Origin: Acidimicrobiaceae bacterium
GTDB lineage: Bacteria > Actinomycetota > Acidimicrobiia > Acidimicrobiales > Bog-793
Direction of reading: 5' to 3'
DNA: 52,692 nt
NCBI GenBank assembly: GCA_003159795.1
Contig: PLPK01000048.1
Coordinates: 1-52,692, forward strand
Each line of letters starts with the position of its first letter. Position 1 is the stretch's first letter. Shown piece after piece: positions 8,058-16,550 of the stretch. The notes under the pieces were generated by a model. That model was not told the origin of the DNA. It searched no databases and worked only from the letters and a program-made list of their open reading frames with translations. The translations under genes and the position numbers were made by a program.

Positions 8058-9389
8058 CTAGCCGTCCTCGGGGGCGCTCGCTTCGCTGGGCGGCGCCTCG
8101 GCGCCATAGCGGGCGATGACGTGCACGTCGACACCGGCCTGGCCAGCGAAGCGCAGCACCCGCTGCACGACCGACGTCCCGCTCATGACCTGCTCCCATC
8201 TCGACCGGCGTGCGGCGCCGAGCACGATCAGGGTGATCTGGTGATCCTTTGCGAACTGCACCAAGGCAGTGGCGGGGTCGTCCGCGACTATCTCGTGCCA
8301 GCTCGCGCCGAGGTCCTCGGCCAGGTGCTTGACGGACGCGAGCTCCTCTTTGGACGCCACCCGCGAGCTGTCGTCCGCGACGACGCGGACCACCTGTAGG
8401 TCGGAGTGCACACGGGACGCGATGCGCGCCGCGCGCCGCAGCACCCTGTCGGTGCCCGTCGAACCCGTCACCGCCACCATGATGCGCTCCGCGGTGTCCC
8501 AGACAATGTCCGGATGCTGGGTGACCAGGTACGCCAGCAGCTCCTCCTCGGTCTCGTCCGCCACGAACCTCAGCGCGAGCTCGCGTAGTGCCGAGATGTT
8601 CTGGTGGCGGAAGAAGCTGTTGAGGGCTTGGGGGATCTTCTCGGGGGGATATATGTGGCCGTGCAGCATGCGCCTGCGCAGCTGCTCGGGCGACGAGTCG
8701 ATCAGCTCCAGCTGGTCGGCCTTTCGCACGACCCAGTCGGGCACGCGCTCGCGCACGCCTACGCCGGTGATCGCCTGGACGGCGTCCGCGACGCTTTCGA
8801 GGTGCTGAATGTTAACCGTGCTGATGACGCTGATGCCCGCTTCCAAGATCTCCAGCACGTCTTCCCACCTCTTGGCGTGAGGCCCCGAGCCGGGCACGTT
8901 GGTATGGGCGAGCTCGTCGATGAGCGTCACCTCGGCCTTGCGGGCGAGTACCGCCTCCAGGTCCATCTCCTCAAAGTGCGTGCCCCGGTACTCCACGGAC
9001 TTGCGCGGAACGACGGGCACGTCGCGTATCTGTTGGGCGGTGAGCTGCCGGCCGTGTGTCTCGACGAAGCCGATCACGACGTCGGCACCGCGCTTGTAAC
9101 GGCGCCAACCCTCATCGAGCATCGCCCAGGTCTTTCCGACGCCGGCCACCGCCCCGAGGTAGACGCGGAACTTGCCGGTCGGCTCGACCAGATCGTTGTC
9201 CGCTTCCCTCGACTCAGATGTAGCGACCACCGTCTGTCCCTGCTCCTCGATCCCCGTCGCGTCCCGATCGGTGCCGGAGACGACGCTAGTTCCTTCGCGT
9301 AAAGGGCCGTTTGCACCTGGCGAGCAGGTGACGACGGGGATGGCGTCCCGTAAGAGGTGTGAATCGGCCGATCCGCTCGGTTGACTCAT
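8058..9389 (-). CDS. Orphan KdpD sensor domain plus UspA domain
   Basis: This 443-residue soluble protein has the KdpD N-terminal domain and a universal-stress-protein domain but stops before the four membrane helices, GAF and histidine-kinase parts of full KdpD (about 850-900 residues). The Walker A motif GAVAGVGKT is near 79-87, followed by GFVETHGR, YRGTHFEEMD and the Walker B-like DELAHTN. The Usp domain covers about 305-430 with VAVTGSTGTDRVL and VLGAARRSRWEQVMSG. In KdpD the Usp domain binds cyclic di-AMP and the N-domain senses K+/ATP state, so a regulator of potassium transport is likely. No kdpFABC or kdpE lies in the window. About 70 poorly structured residues precede the domain, so the true start may be downstream. 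Confidence 0.85.
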   Translation of the reverse strand: MSQPSGSADSHLLRDAIPVVTCSPGANGPLREGTSVVSGTDRDATGIEEQGQTVVATSESREADNDLVEPTGKFRVYLGAVAGVGKTWAMLDEGWRRYKRGADVVIGFVETHGRQLTAQQIRDVPVVPRKSVEYRGTHFEEMDLEAVLARKAEVTLIDELAHTNVPGSGPHAKRWEDVLEILEAGISVISTVNIQHLESVADAVQAITGVGVRERVPDWVVRKADQLELIDSSPEQLRRRMLHGHIYPPEKIPQALNSFFRHQNISALRELALRFVADETEEELLAYLVTQHPDIVWDTAERIMVAVTGSTGTDRVLRRAARIASRVHSDLQVVRVVADDSSRVASKEELASVKHLAEDLGASWHEIVADDPATALVQFAKDHQITLIVLGAARRSRWEQVMSGTSVVQRVLRFAGQAGVDVHVIARYGAEAPPSEASAPEDG

Positions 9390-9898
9390 CCTCGATGAGC
9401 GCCTGATGGGGATCGACCACCTCGCCTTATCGACGAGCGAGGCTGCTCAACCGAGCCACCGACGGGTGAGCGCTGCGAGCGCGACGGTTCTCGCACGCGT
9501 CGAATCGCGGCGTGACGCGATCGCTCGTCTGGCACGTGAGCTTTCCTTGGAAGATCCCCGGGGCCGCGCGGCCATGGAGGTTGTCCGCTACTTCAATGAC
9601 GACGGGGCGAGGAGGATAAGACCCGCGGGGCCATCGTTGACGGTATGCACCTGGAGAAGGTTCCGAGACAGCACCAGCTGTTGGGGTGGCGCCTCGGAAC
9701 CGATGCCCTGGACTTCCTGAGGTCGTCGGAGCCGACCTTGACGTCGACGAATACGGATAACAGTCAGCGCCGGTTCCATGCCGTCGCCTGGCGCGGGGCA
9801 AGCTCCCGCGTGTGATCGTCCCGCGTGGACGGAGAGGATCGTTCAGGGCGCCATCGAGTCGGCCGCGCCACAACTGTCACGACCGGCCGACGGACGCG
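9390..9898. other. Region without a supported gene
   Basis: A 104-residue plus-strand frame (9406-9720) and a minus-strand frame (9427-9873) overlap, but neither has a good ribosome binding site or recognisable content. Part of the plus frame (RDAIARLARELSLEDPRG, about 9512-9565) looks protein-like and could be a relic. The promoter of the KdpD-like gene should lie in its left end. A six-base dyad CTCATC-CTC-GATGAG sits over that gene's start codon. Confidence 0.3.
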
Positions 9899-9967
9899 AA
9901 AAAGACCGCCGGGCACCGCCCGCCGCCTCTCGGATGTCCGAGCGGTGGGCGATGCCGTGGCGGTCTT
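9899..9967 (-). terminator. Long hairpin terminator with T-tract
   Basis: Read on the minus strand, AAGACCGCC pairs with GGCGGTCTT across a long imperfect stem whose tip is CTCGGA/TCCGAG, and five T residues follow the 3' arm. It lies about 40 bases beyond the stop of the membrane-protein gene at 10005, so it should end that transcript. It is one of the few textbook intrinsic terminators here. Confidence 0.75.
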
Positions 9968-10004
9968 CTAGTCGGTCTCTATCCGGTTCGACTCCGCGCC
10001 TCGG

Positions 10005-10556
10005 CTAAGCGTGCCGCCGTCCGAGGAGCAGACCAAAGCCCGCGAACAGCACGAGCAGGATGCCGGGGATGACGAAGAACCAGGTGAGCAGGTTGAAGTT
10101 CGGCAGGGCGTCGACGGCCGCGTAGTTCTTCTGCTGGGCCTGCATCGTGTTCACGATCGGCTTGTACCAGGCGAGTCCCGGCGGGACGTTCTTGAAGATC
10201 GGAACCACCTGCGCGAAGTGGGTGAGGATCCCGCTCAGGTACGGGGTCTGATGCGAGAGGAGTGCGGGCACCTGGGCGGCAGGGATGTGCAGCGCCGCGG
10301 CGAGCGTCGCGATCAGCACGGGCACTTCGGGTGCGGCCGCCACGGCCCCGGTGGCGAACGGGCCGAGCGGAGTGAATGTTTGCACGTCGTAGTTGACCGT
10401 CTTCTGAACGGCGGCAGGTTGCATGATCGGGTGGAAGGCGCTCAAGAGCTTCTGACCCGCGCTCGCCCTGCTCGGCATGGAGACCGCGAACGGCAACACG
10501 ATCAGCAGAACACCGATGACAAGCACCGGCCAATGGAACATCCGGCTGTGTTTCAT
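10005..10556 (-). CDS. Small membrane protein with two helices
   Basis: I do not recognise this 183-residue protein. One hydrophobic helix near residues 8-27 (WPVLVIGVLLIVLPFAVSM) and another near 155-178 (WFFVIPGILLVLFAGFGLLL) flank an extracytoplasmic-looking stretch of about 125 residues, with a short basic tail GRRHA. The middle contains several aromatic/proline segments (TVNYDVQTFTPLGPFATG) and no cysteine. The ORF track begins 52 codons upstream, but the ATG at 10556 has AAGGAG at good spacing and begins MKHSRMF, as expected for a membrane start. The gene is monocistronic, closed by the terminator at 9899-9967. Function unknown. Confidence 0.7.
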   Translation of the reverse strand: MKHSRMFHWPVLVIGVLLIVLPFAVSMPSRASAGQKLLSAFHPIMQPAAVQKTVNYDVQTFTPLGPFATGAVAAAPEVPVLIATLAAALHIPAAQVPALLSHQTPYLSGILTHFAQVVPIFKNVPPGLAWYKPIVNTMQAQQKNYAAVDALPNFNLLTWFFVIPGILLVLFAGFGLLLGRRHA

Positions 10557-11129
10557 GACGTCACTCCTTACTGAGAGCTGATGGGTTGGGGTTGGGACAC
10601 TATGTCCAGGACGTCGTCGATGCGGTGGTGCATGTGTTGTGCGCAGGGTAGCCGAGTGGCTCTCCTCGTGACGGCATTCCTGCTGCCAGTGCTGGGAGCG
10701 TCGTCGACACACTGACCTGCCCAGAGGCGAATGTTACGAGCCGCCGGTCGGTCGCCAGCGCCTGGGGCGGGACCCGGGTGGCGTCGATGATGCCGTGCGA
10801 CCCGCGGTGCCACCCCTGGCGGGGGAACCCGAGGGGCCTGTCCATCCCAACCGGACGGAGGCTGACCCGCCCAGGCCGCCCGCGACCCTTCGGTCCGCAG
10901 CACGCCCTCGGGCCGGCGTCGCCCGGCGGTCGCCGTCGTCCGTCGCAGACGGCGCGTTCAGCATTCCGGCGGCCCTGAGCCGTCGTCGCCGGTGTCATGA
11001 AATGTTGTGTCGCGGGTCTCATGACGTGCCCGTTCCGTCGGCTGCCGCCCCAGAGGGCCGGAGACTCGTGCAACGACGAACGACAAGTAGAGTGCGCCGG
11101 TGAGTTTCGTGATGACGCCTGCCTGACCC
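10557..11129. other. Divergent intergenic region
   Basis: These 573 bases separate the leftward membrane-protein gene from the rightward GT-C-like gene, so at least two promoters are expected. Overlapping frames on both strands are GC-driven. No repeat, tRNA or riboswitch fold is recognised. Confidence 0.4.
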
Positions 11130-13085
11130 GTGGGACTGCAAGAGGATCACGTCACGTCACGCACCGAATCGGATCCTGCCCACGCCTCGCGCGACCCGAG
11201 GGAGATCCCAGCGAGGCGTGAGCGGCTCTCGCGGAGGTCGCTGGCGTGGGTGCTCGCGGCCCTGGTCGCGTACCTCGCGATCGCGTGCCTTGCGTACTGG
11301 CCGGTCGGGCCGCTCAGCGAGACGCAGATCGTCGGGTGCGCCTGCTCCGACCGGATCCAGGAGGTGTGGTTCCTCGGCTGGACGTTCCACGCGCTGAGCC
11401 ACGCGATCAACCCGTTCATGACCTCGGCGATGAACTACCCCTACGGGATCAATCTCGCCGACAACACGTCGATGCCGTTGCTCGGGGTGCTCGCGTCGCC
11501 GATCACCGCGATCTTCGGTCCCATCGCCGCATTCAACCTCTTCATGCGGCTTGCCTTTTTCGCGTCGGCGGCCTCGATGATGTTCGTCCTGCGGCGCTAC
11601 ACGAAGTGGTTCCCGGCTGCGTTCCTCGGTGGTCTGCTCTACGGGTTCTCGCCCTACGTCGTCAGCCAGGCGGTAGGCCACCTGTTCGTCGCGTTCGTGC
11701 CGATCCCGCCGCTCGTCGTCCTCGTCCTCGACGAGCTCCTCAGGCGGCAGGAGAGAAGCGCGCGCCGGTACGGGGTGATCCTCGGGCTGTTGCTCGCGGC
11801 CCAGTTCTTCATCTCGGTCGAGGTTCTCGTGACGACGGTGATCTGTGCCGTCGGCGGGATCGTCTTCGCCGTCGCGGTCTCGCACGCAGCGGTGCGACAA
11901 CGAATGGCCCACGCGCTGGAGGGTGCCAAGTGGGCCCTCGTCACGCTCGCCGTGCTGGTCGCCTACCCCCTGTACCTCTACTTCCTCGGTCCGTGGCACG
12001 TGAAGGGCCCGCAGCACAAGGTGGTGAACCTCTCCAAGCTGAAAGTCGACCTGTTCGGGACGATCACTCCGACCGTCAGTCAGTACTTCGCGCCGCATCA
12101 CATCGCGGCGATCGGCACGAGCTACGTCGACGACGACATCGCCGAGAACGGTTCCTACCTCGGGATCCCGCTCGTCGTTCTGCTGCCCTATCTGCTCTAT
12201 CGGATCCGGCGTGACCGGTTCGTCATGACGGTGGCCTTCATGGGATTGGTCGCCTACGTGCTTTCGCTCGGGTCGTCGCTCAATGTCGGCGGCCACACCA
12301 CCGGCGTCCCGCTGCCGTTTGCAATCATGACCAAGCTCCCCGTGATCGACAATCTGATCGCGTCGAGGTTCTCGCTCTATGTGGCTCTGGCCGCGGCGTT
12401 CGTCTTCGCGATCGGCCTGGATCACTGGAAACGGGGCGTCGGGGCCCTCTCCCGGGTCGAACGTGCACCCGTCCGCCGCCGCGGCAACTGGGCCACGACG
12501 GCCTGGCGACGCGTTCCAGTCACGGGTCTCGTCGCGCTGGTCGGCGCCGGCGTGCTGATCCCCCTCGTCCCGCAGATGCCGCTCCGTGAGCAGGCGGCGA
12601 ACGTTCCGGCCTACTTCACCTCCGCCTCGGTCAGGGCGATTCCAGAGGGAAGCGTCGTCCTTCCGTATCCCTACGACATCGGCGCGGTCAACTACGGGAT
12701 GCTCTGGCAGGCGGTCTCGGGCTTTCGGTTCAAGATCGTCGGCGGCGAGGCGTCCAAGCCGCCGCCGAGCGCGCCGGGGGCCACCCGTGCCGACCCGGTG
12801 CCGCCCGTCGTGGTGCTGAATCTGTTCCAGGCCGGGTACCTGGGGCTCATCCAGAAGCTGGCACCGAACTACGTCCCGATTCGGGAGGCGCAGGTGCGCC
12901 TCTACTTCAGGCGATGGCACGTCGGCACGGTCATCTTCTATCCGGCGGGTGCCGACCCGGCACTCGTGCTCCGCTACCTGACTTTCGCCTTCGGACGAAC
13001 GCCGGTGAAGGTCGGGGGAATCGACATCTGGTACCACACGGACACGGTCGATGCCTGGCTCCCCGCGAGGTCCGGTCGTTCGTGA
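11130..13085 (+). CDS. GT-C-like polytopic membrane protein
   Basis: This 651-residue protein has about 10-12 membrane helices followed by a soluble C-terminal domain of about 170 residues. The first helix (VLAALVAYLAIACLAYWP) is followed by a large loop with DRIQEVWFLGW and MNYPYGINLADNTS, which resembles the acidic first loop of GT-C glycosyltransferases that use polyprenyl-phosphate sugars. The C-terminal part (PEGSVVLPYPYD, RLYFRRWHVGTVIFYP) has the look of an extracytoplasmic domain. The start is GTG 11130 with a weak upstream signal; the in-frame upstream sequence is not protein-like. A role in surface glycosylation is inferred from topology only, and the sugar and acceptor are unknown. 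Confidence 0.7.
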   Translation: MGLQEDHVTSRTESDPAHASRDPREIPARRERLSRRSLAWVLAALVAYLAIACLAYWPVGPLSETQIVGCACSDRIQEVWFLGWTFHALSHAINPFMTSAMNYPYGINLADNTSMPLLGVLASPITAIFGPIAAFNLFMRLAFFASAASMMFVLRRYTKWFPAAFLGGLLYGFSPYVVSQAVGHLFVAFVPIPPLVVLVLDELLRRQERSARRYGVILGLLLAAQFFISVEVLVTTVICAVGGIVFAVAVSHAAVRQRMAHALEGAKWALVTLAVLVAYPLYLYFLGPWHVKGPQHKVVNLSKLKVDLFGTITPTVSQYFAPHHIAAIGTSYVDDDIAENGSYLGIPLVVLLPYLLYRIRRDRFVMTVAFMGLVAYVLSLGSSLNVGGHTTGVPLPFAIMTKLPVIDNLIASRFSLYVALAAAFVFAIGLDHWKRGVGALSRVERAPVRRRGNWATTAWRRVPVTGLVALVGAGVLIPLVPQMPLREQAANVPAYFTSASVRAIPEGSVVLPYPYDIGAVNYGMLWQAVSGFRFKIVGGEASKPPPSAPGATRADPVPPVVVLNLFQAGYLGLIQKLAPNYVPIREAQVRLYFRRWHVGTVIFYPAGADPALVLRYLTFAFGRTPVKVGGIDIWYHTDTVDAWLPARSGRS

Positions 13086-13285
13086 TGCGGCGCGGGCCCG
13101 CCTCGTCTCGTGCTGGCGACCGGGGACTCCGGGGGGTCGACCGTGGCGGCCCGGAGAACACCCGGTCCGTCGTCGGGATGGCCCCGATGCCCACTGACCC
13201 GGTGGTCACGTCGCCGGGCTCGTGACGGGGGATCGACGCGCACGGAGCCGTGTCCGGGACGGTCACCCGGGAAGGGAGTGACGCG

Positions 13286-14314
13286 ATGAAAGCCTGTGTC
13301 TATCGCCGTTACGGCGGTCCAGAGGTGCTCGAGATCGTCGAGCGTCCGCGGCCCGTCCCCGGCCCGGGGGAGGTGCTCGTCAAGGTCGCCGTGTCCGGCG
13401 TGAACCCGACGGACTGGAAGATGCGTCGCGGTGCGACGGCGCCGCGGGCGCTCCCGTACCCGGAGATCGTCCCGGCACAGGACGGAGCCGGGGTTGTCGT
13501 CGAGGTCGGCGAGGGCGTGGATCCGGCCCGGTCGGGCGAGCGCGTCTGGCTCTGGGAGTGCGCATGGCGGCGTGCCGGGGGAACCGCGCAGGAGTTCGTC
13601 ACGCTCCCCGCCGACCACGCCGTGTTCCTCCCCGCGCCCGCGTCGTTCGACCTCGGGGCGGCGCTCGGCATTCCGGCGCTCACGGCGCACCGTTGTCTCA
13701 CGGTCAGTGCGGACTCGTCGGGCAGGCTCGGGCCGGGGGCGCTTTCCGGCTGCACCGTGCTCGTCGCGGGCGGAGCCGGCGCCGTCGGCCACGCCGCGAT
13801 CGAGCTCGCCCGGTGGTCGGGCGCGGTGGTCGTCACGACGGTGAGCTCCGAGGAGAAGGCGGCGCTGGCGCGGGCCGCCGGCGCGGACGTCGTGATCAAC
13901 TACCGGACCGAGGATGTCGTGGCCAGGACCAGGGAATTCGTTCCCGAAGGAGTCGGTTGCATCGTCGAGGTCGACTCGGTCACCAACGCCGGGATCGACC
14001 AGGACGTCCTCGCGGCCAACGGCATCGTCGCCGTCTACGCCAGTGACGAGCGGGACCTGTCGATGCCGGTGCGACCGGTGATGACGCTGAACGCCCGCTA
14101 TCAGTTCGTCCTCGTCTACACGGTCCCCCCGGCCGCCAAGTCCGCCGCCGTCGAGGACGTCGCCGCGGCTGTCGCCGACGAGGCGCTCCGGGTGGGCGAG
14201 GAGACCGGTCTCCCGCTCCACCGCTTCCCGCTGGCACGGATCCGTGAGGCGCAGAGCGCCGTGGAGGAGGGGGTCACCGGCAAGGTCCTGGTCGACGTTT
14301 CCGAACCGTCCTAG
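13286..14314 (+). CDS. Zinc-free MDR oxidoreductase (quinone reductase-like)
   Basis: This 342-residue medium-chain dehydrogenase/reductase probably uses NADPH to reduce a quinone or activated alkene. It starts MKACVYRRYGGPEVLEIVE, typical of the Qor group, followed by VKVAVSGVNPTDWKMRRG and the nucleotide-binding loop VLVAGGAGAVGHAAIELA (about 157-174). The structural and catalytic zinc cysteines of alcohol dehydrogenases are absent. ATG 13286 is chosen over the track start because GAAGGGAG lies seven bases before it. It ends about 70 bases from the convergent secreted protein gene. No neighbour indicates a specific substrate. Confidence 0.88.
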   Translation: MKACVYRRYGGPEVLEIVERPRPVPGPGEVLVKVAVSGVNPTDWKMRRGATAPRALPYPEIVPAQDGAGVVVEVGEGVDPARSGERVWLWECAWRRAGGTAQEFVTLPADHAVFLPAPASFDLGAALGIPALTAHRCLTVSADSSGRLGPGALSGCTVLVAGGAGAVGHAAIELARWSGAVVVTTVSSEEKAALARAAGADVVINYRTEDVVARTREFVPEGVGCIVEVDSVTNAGIDQDVLAANGIVAVYASDERDLSMPVRPVMTLNARYQFVLVYTVPPAAKSAAVEDVAAAVADEALRVGEETGLPLHRFPLARIREAQSAVEEGVTGKVLVDVSEPS

Positions 14315-14381
14315 ACGCCGACCCTCGCGCGTGCCACATCGCGAGGCTCGCGGGCCGGTCCGGCGCAGCCGCGGCCACACC

Positions 14382-16040
14382 TCAGGCGTTCGGGCCGTAG
14401 ACCTGTCGCCAGTTGGGGACCGAGGGCCTGAAACGCCCCGCCGGACCCCGTCCGAAAAGAGCGAAGAGGTTGCCGGTGATCCGCCGGGTGATCGTGGCCG
14501 GACAGTCGCGCGTGCCTCGCGGACAGGGCGTGAGGGACCCGATCCACGAGGTCGCGCCGCTGTCGAAGATCCCGGCACGGCTTGTCGGGTCGGTCCAGTA
14601 GGTCATGTCGGAGTAAATGAACCCCTGCGAGGCACCCGTCTCGCTCACCGCGTCCGAGAGGCTGACCGGCGAGTGGGCGAGTATCTCGAGGTCGGCGGGA
14701 TGGTCCCCGGGGTCGAACTCGTCGAGGTCGCCGGTGACGATCCCCGGCACCTGCGAGCCGCGGCGGAGCCCGGTGCCGCGGAAGATCCACGGGGAGGCGT
14801 CGCGCGCGACGACGAGTCGCCCGGGCCTCGCGCCCGGCAGCAGGTAGCCGACGTACTGCTCGCCGACGAATCCGATCTCCGGCCAGTTGGCCGGCGGCGA
14901 GCTCCAGGTGTTCTCGGTCACCTCGAGTGGGTCGCCCTTGTTGTAGAGGGGGTCCTCCGCCGGGTCGCGGTAGTCGACTTCCTCGCGGTCGGCTCCCAGG
15001 GGAGAGGCCTGGAGCCGCACGTGGCGGAGAATGGCGCTCGCCCCGAAGAAGATCATGTTGACGCCGTGGGCCTCGGCCCGGTCCGCCGCTCGGCGCTCGG
15101 TGAGCGACCAGCATTCGTCGTGGCCGAGGGACAGCATCGCCCGATGCTCTCCCAGCAGGGCGGGATGCTGCTCGACGGTGACATCCGTGACGTAGGTGAC
15201 GTCGAGGCCCTCCTGCTCGACGAAGCGGATGAGCGGGTACTCGCTGCCGAGGAAGTCACCGGCCCCGTCGCCGTAGTCGTAGGGGCGGTCGAACGAGACG
15301 ACCCGGGCGCGGTTGCACGGCGGATACCCGCCGGCCGGACAGGTGCCCTCGCCGCCGTAGAAGTCGTAGCCCCCGTACTGGTTCCAGGCCTGCCAGGTGT
15401 AGACGTCGTTCTTCACGACGTAGGCGGCCGTGCTGGTCGGGTCCCAGACGGTCAGCGGGACGTAGCTTGCCTGTCCGCCGCTCCCGACGAGCTTGAGCAG
15501 GTAGTCACCCTGGACAAAGGCGCGGGTGACTGTGAAGTCGAGTGTCGGGGTCCAGTTGTCGCAGGCGACCATGTTCGTCACCGTCGTCCGCGGGCAGGGC
15601 GGCTGTTGACGCCCGGCGACCTCGGGCGACCGCCAGACGAGGCGGCCACCCCTTCCCTGGTAGTAGCCCATCCGGTAGGCGTCGACGTGCAGCCGCGACG
15701 CGGTCGTGGTCACGTAGAGCGTGACGTGGTCGCCGTGCGCCGCATACGTCGTGGAGGCGAACCCCGCGATCGACCCCGGTGTGCCCGGGCGGATCTCCCA
15801 GTCCCGGGTCCCGGGTCGCTTGTTCTCCTCGATCACCCAGCGCGTCTGCATCCCGTCCCGGCCAGGGGACGTCGTCGGATGGTGGCCCGCTCCCAGAGTT
15901 GGCTTGTGCCGGCCGTTCCGTGGCGCGGCCGCGTCCCGGCTCCTCGTCGCCGTGGCGCTGGACCCGGGCGTGGCGAATGCCAGCCCGGCGGTGACGGTGA
16001 CGGCGACGGCGATGTAGGTGACACGACGCTTCGAGATCAC
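14382..16040 (-). CDS. Secreted dimethylformamidase-like protein
   Basis: The mature part of this 552-residue protein resembles the large (beta) subunit C-terminal region of N,N-dimethylformamidase, with LSLGHDECWSLTERRAADRA and VNMIFFGASAILRHVRLQ as the core. The GTG at 16040, with GGAAGGATT before it, gives an N-terminus VISKRRVTYIAVAVTVTAG that is a signal peptide, so the enzyme is exported; the track start 164 codons earlier is spurious. Several Cys pairs (GGEGTCPAGGYPPCNRAR; TPCPRGTRDCPA) fit an extracytoplasmic protein with disulfides. Such proteins are widespread in actinobacteria with unproven activity, so the substrate need not be dimethylformamide. It is divergently transcribed from the cyclic-di-GMP gene. 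Confidence 0.75.
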   Translation of the reverse strand: MISKRRVTYIAVAVTVTAGLAFATPGSSATATRSRDAAAPRNGRHKPTLGAGHHPTTSPGRDGMQTRWVIEENKRPGTRDWEIRPGTPGSIAGFASTTYAAHGDHVTLYVTTTASRLHVDAYRMGYYQGRGGRLVWRSPEVAGRQQPPCPRTTVTNMVACDNWTPTLDFTVTRAFVQGDYLLKLVGSGGQASYVPLTVWDPTSTAAYVVKNDVYTWQAWNQYGGYDFYGGEGTCPAGGYPPCNRARVVSFDRPYDYGDGAGDFLGSEYPLIRFVEQEGLDVTYVTDVTVEQHPALLGEHRAMLSLGHDECWSLTERRAADRAEAHGVNMIFFGASAILRHVRLQASPLGADREEVDYRDPAEDPLYNKGDPLEVTENTWSSPPANWPEIGFVGEQYVGYLLPGARPGRLVVARDASPWIFRGTGLRRGSQVPGIVTGDLDEFDPGDHPADLEILAHSPVSLSDAVSETGASQGFIYSDMTYWTDPTSRAGIFDSGATSWIGSLTPCPRGTRDCPATITRRITGNLFALFGRGPAGRFRPSVPNWRQVYGPNA

Positions 16041-16550
16041 ATTGCCAATCCTTCCCGGTCCACGAAAATTCCCCGCCGGCGGGGGGGACCTGCGAGGAGC
16101 CGGACCAGGCCCCCGTGGGAGGCGGGGTTGATCCCGGCGCGCCGGGCGGAATGGTGGCACCAGGTCATGACATCTCCCCGCATCGGGCACTCGCGTGGGT
16201 GGAGGGTCCCCATATGACGGGAACGACTGTATGTCGCCGGGGTCCGGGCCCGGCGTCGCTGGCCAGCCCGTCCGTCGTCGCCCCAGCCCGTCGCTCGCCC
16301 GTTCGATCGATCCCACGGGCTCAGGCGATCGACGCGTGTTGACGGCATTCAACCTCGGGTTCCGCACCGTGACGGGGCCATGGCGCATGATCACGCCACG
16401 GTGGGGCCCTTGGTAAGATCTACAAACTAGTCTGATTTTCTCGCTGGCAATCCTGAGGTTTGTCGCGAGTTCGGCGGGATATGGGGCCAGCTCGAGGCCC
16501 TCGCACAGTCGGGAATTCAAGCCACCGCACATTGTTCCGTGAGGATCTCG
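16041..16550. other. Divergent promoter region with imperfect dyad
   Basis: No gene is supported in these 510 bases between the secreted protein and the PAS-GGDEF-EAL gene. At 16375-16409 an imperfect inverted repeat pairs GGGCC and TGGCG with CGCCA and GGCCC around an eight-base loop. A less GC-rich stretch after it (about 16410-16450) is the best promoter candidate for the rightward gene. I found no cyclic-di-GMP riboswitch fold. Confidence 0.35.

Noticed and set aside
11157-13037. 626-residue minus-strand ORF
   Set aside because: It mirrors the GT-C-like gene and has low-complexity Arg/Asp/Glu composition without helices or motifs.
14244-16217. 657-residue plus-strand ORF
   Set aside because: It is the antisense of the dimethylformamidase-like gene and has no motif.
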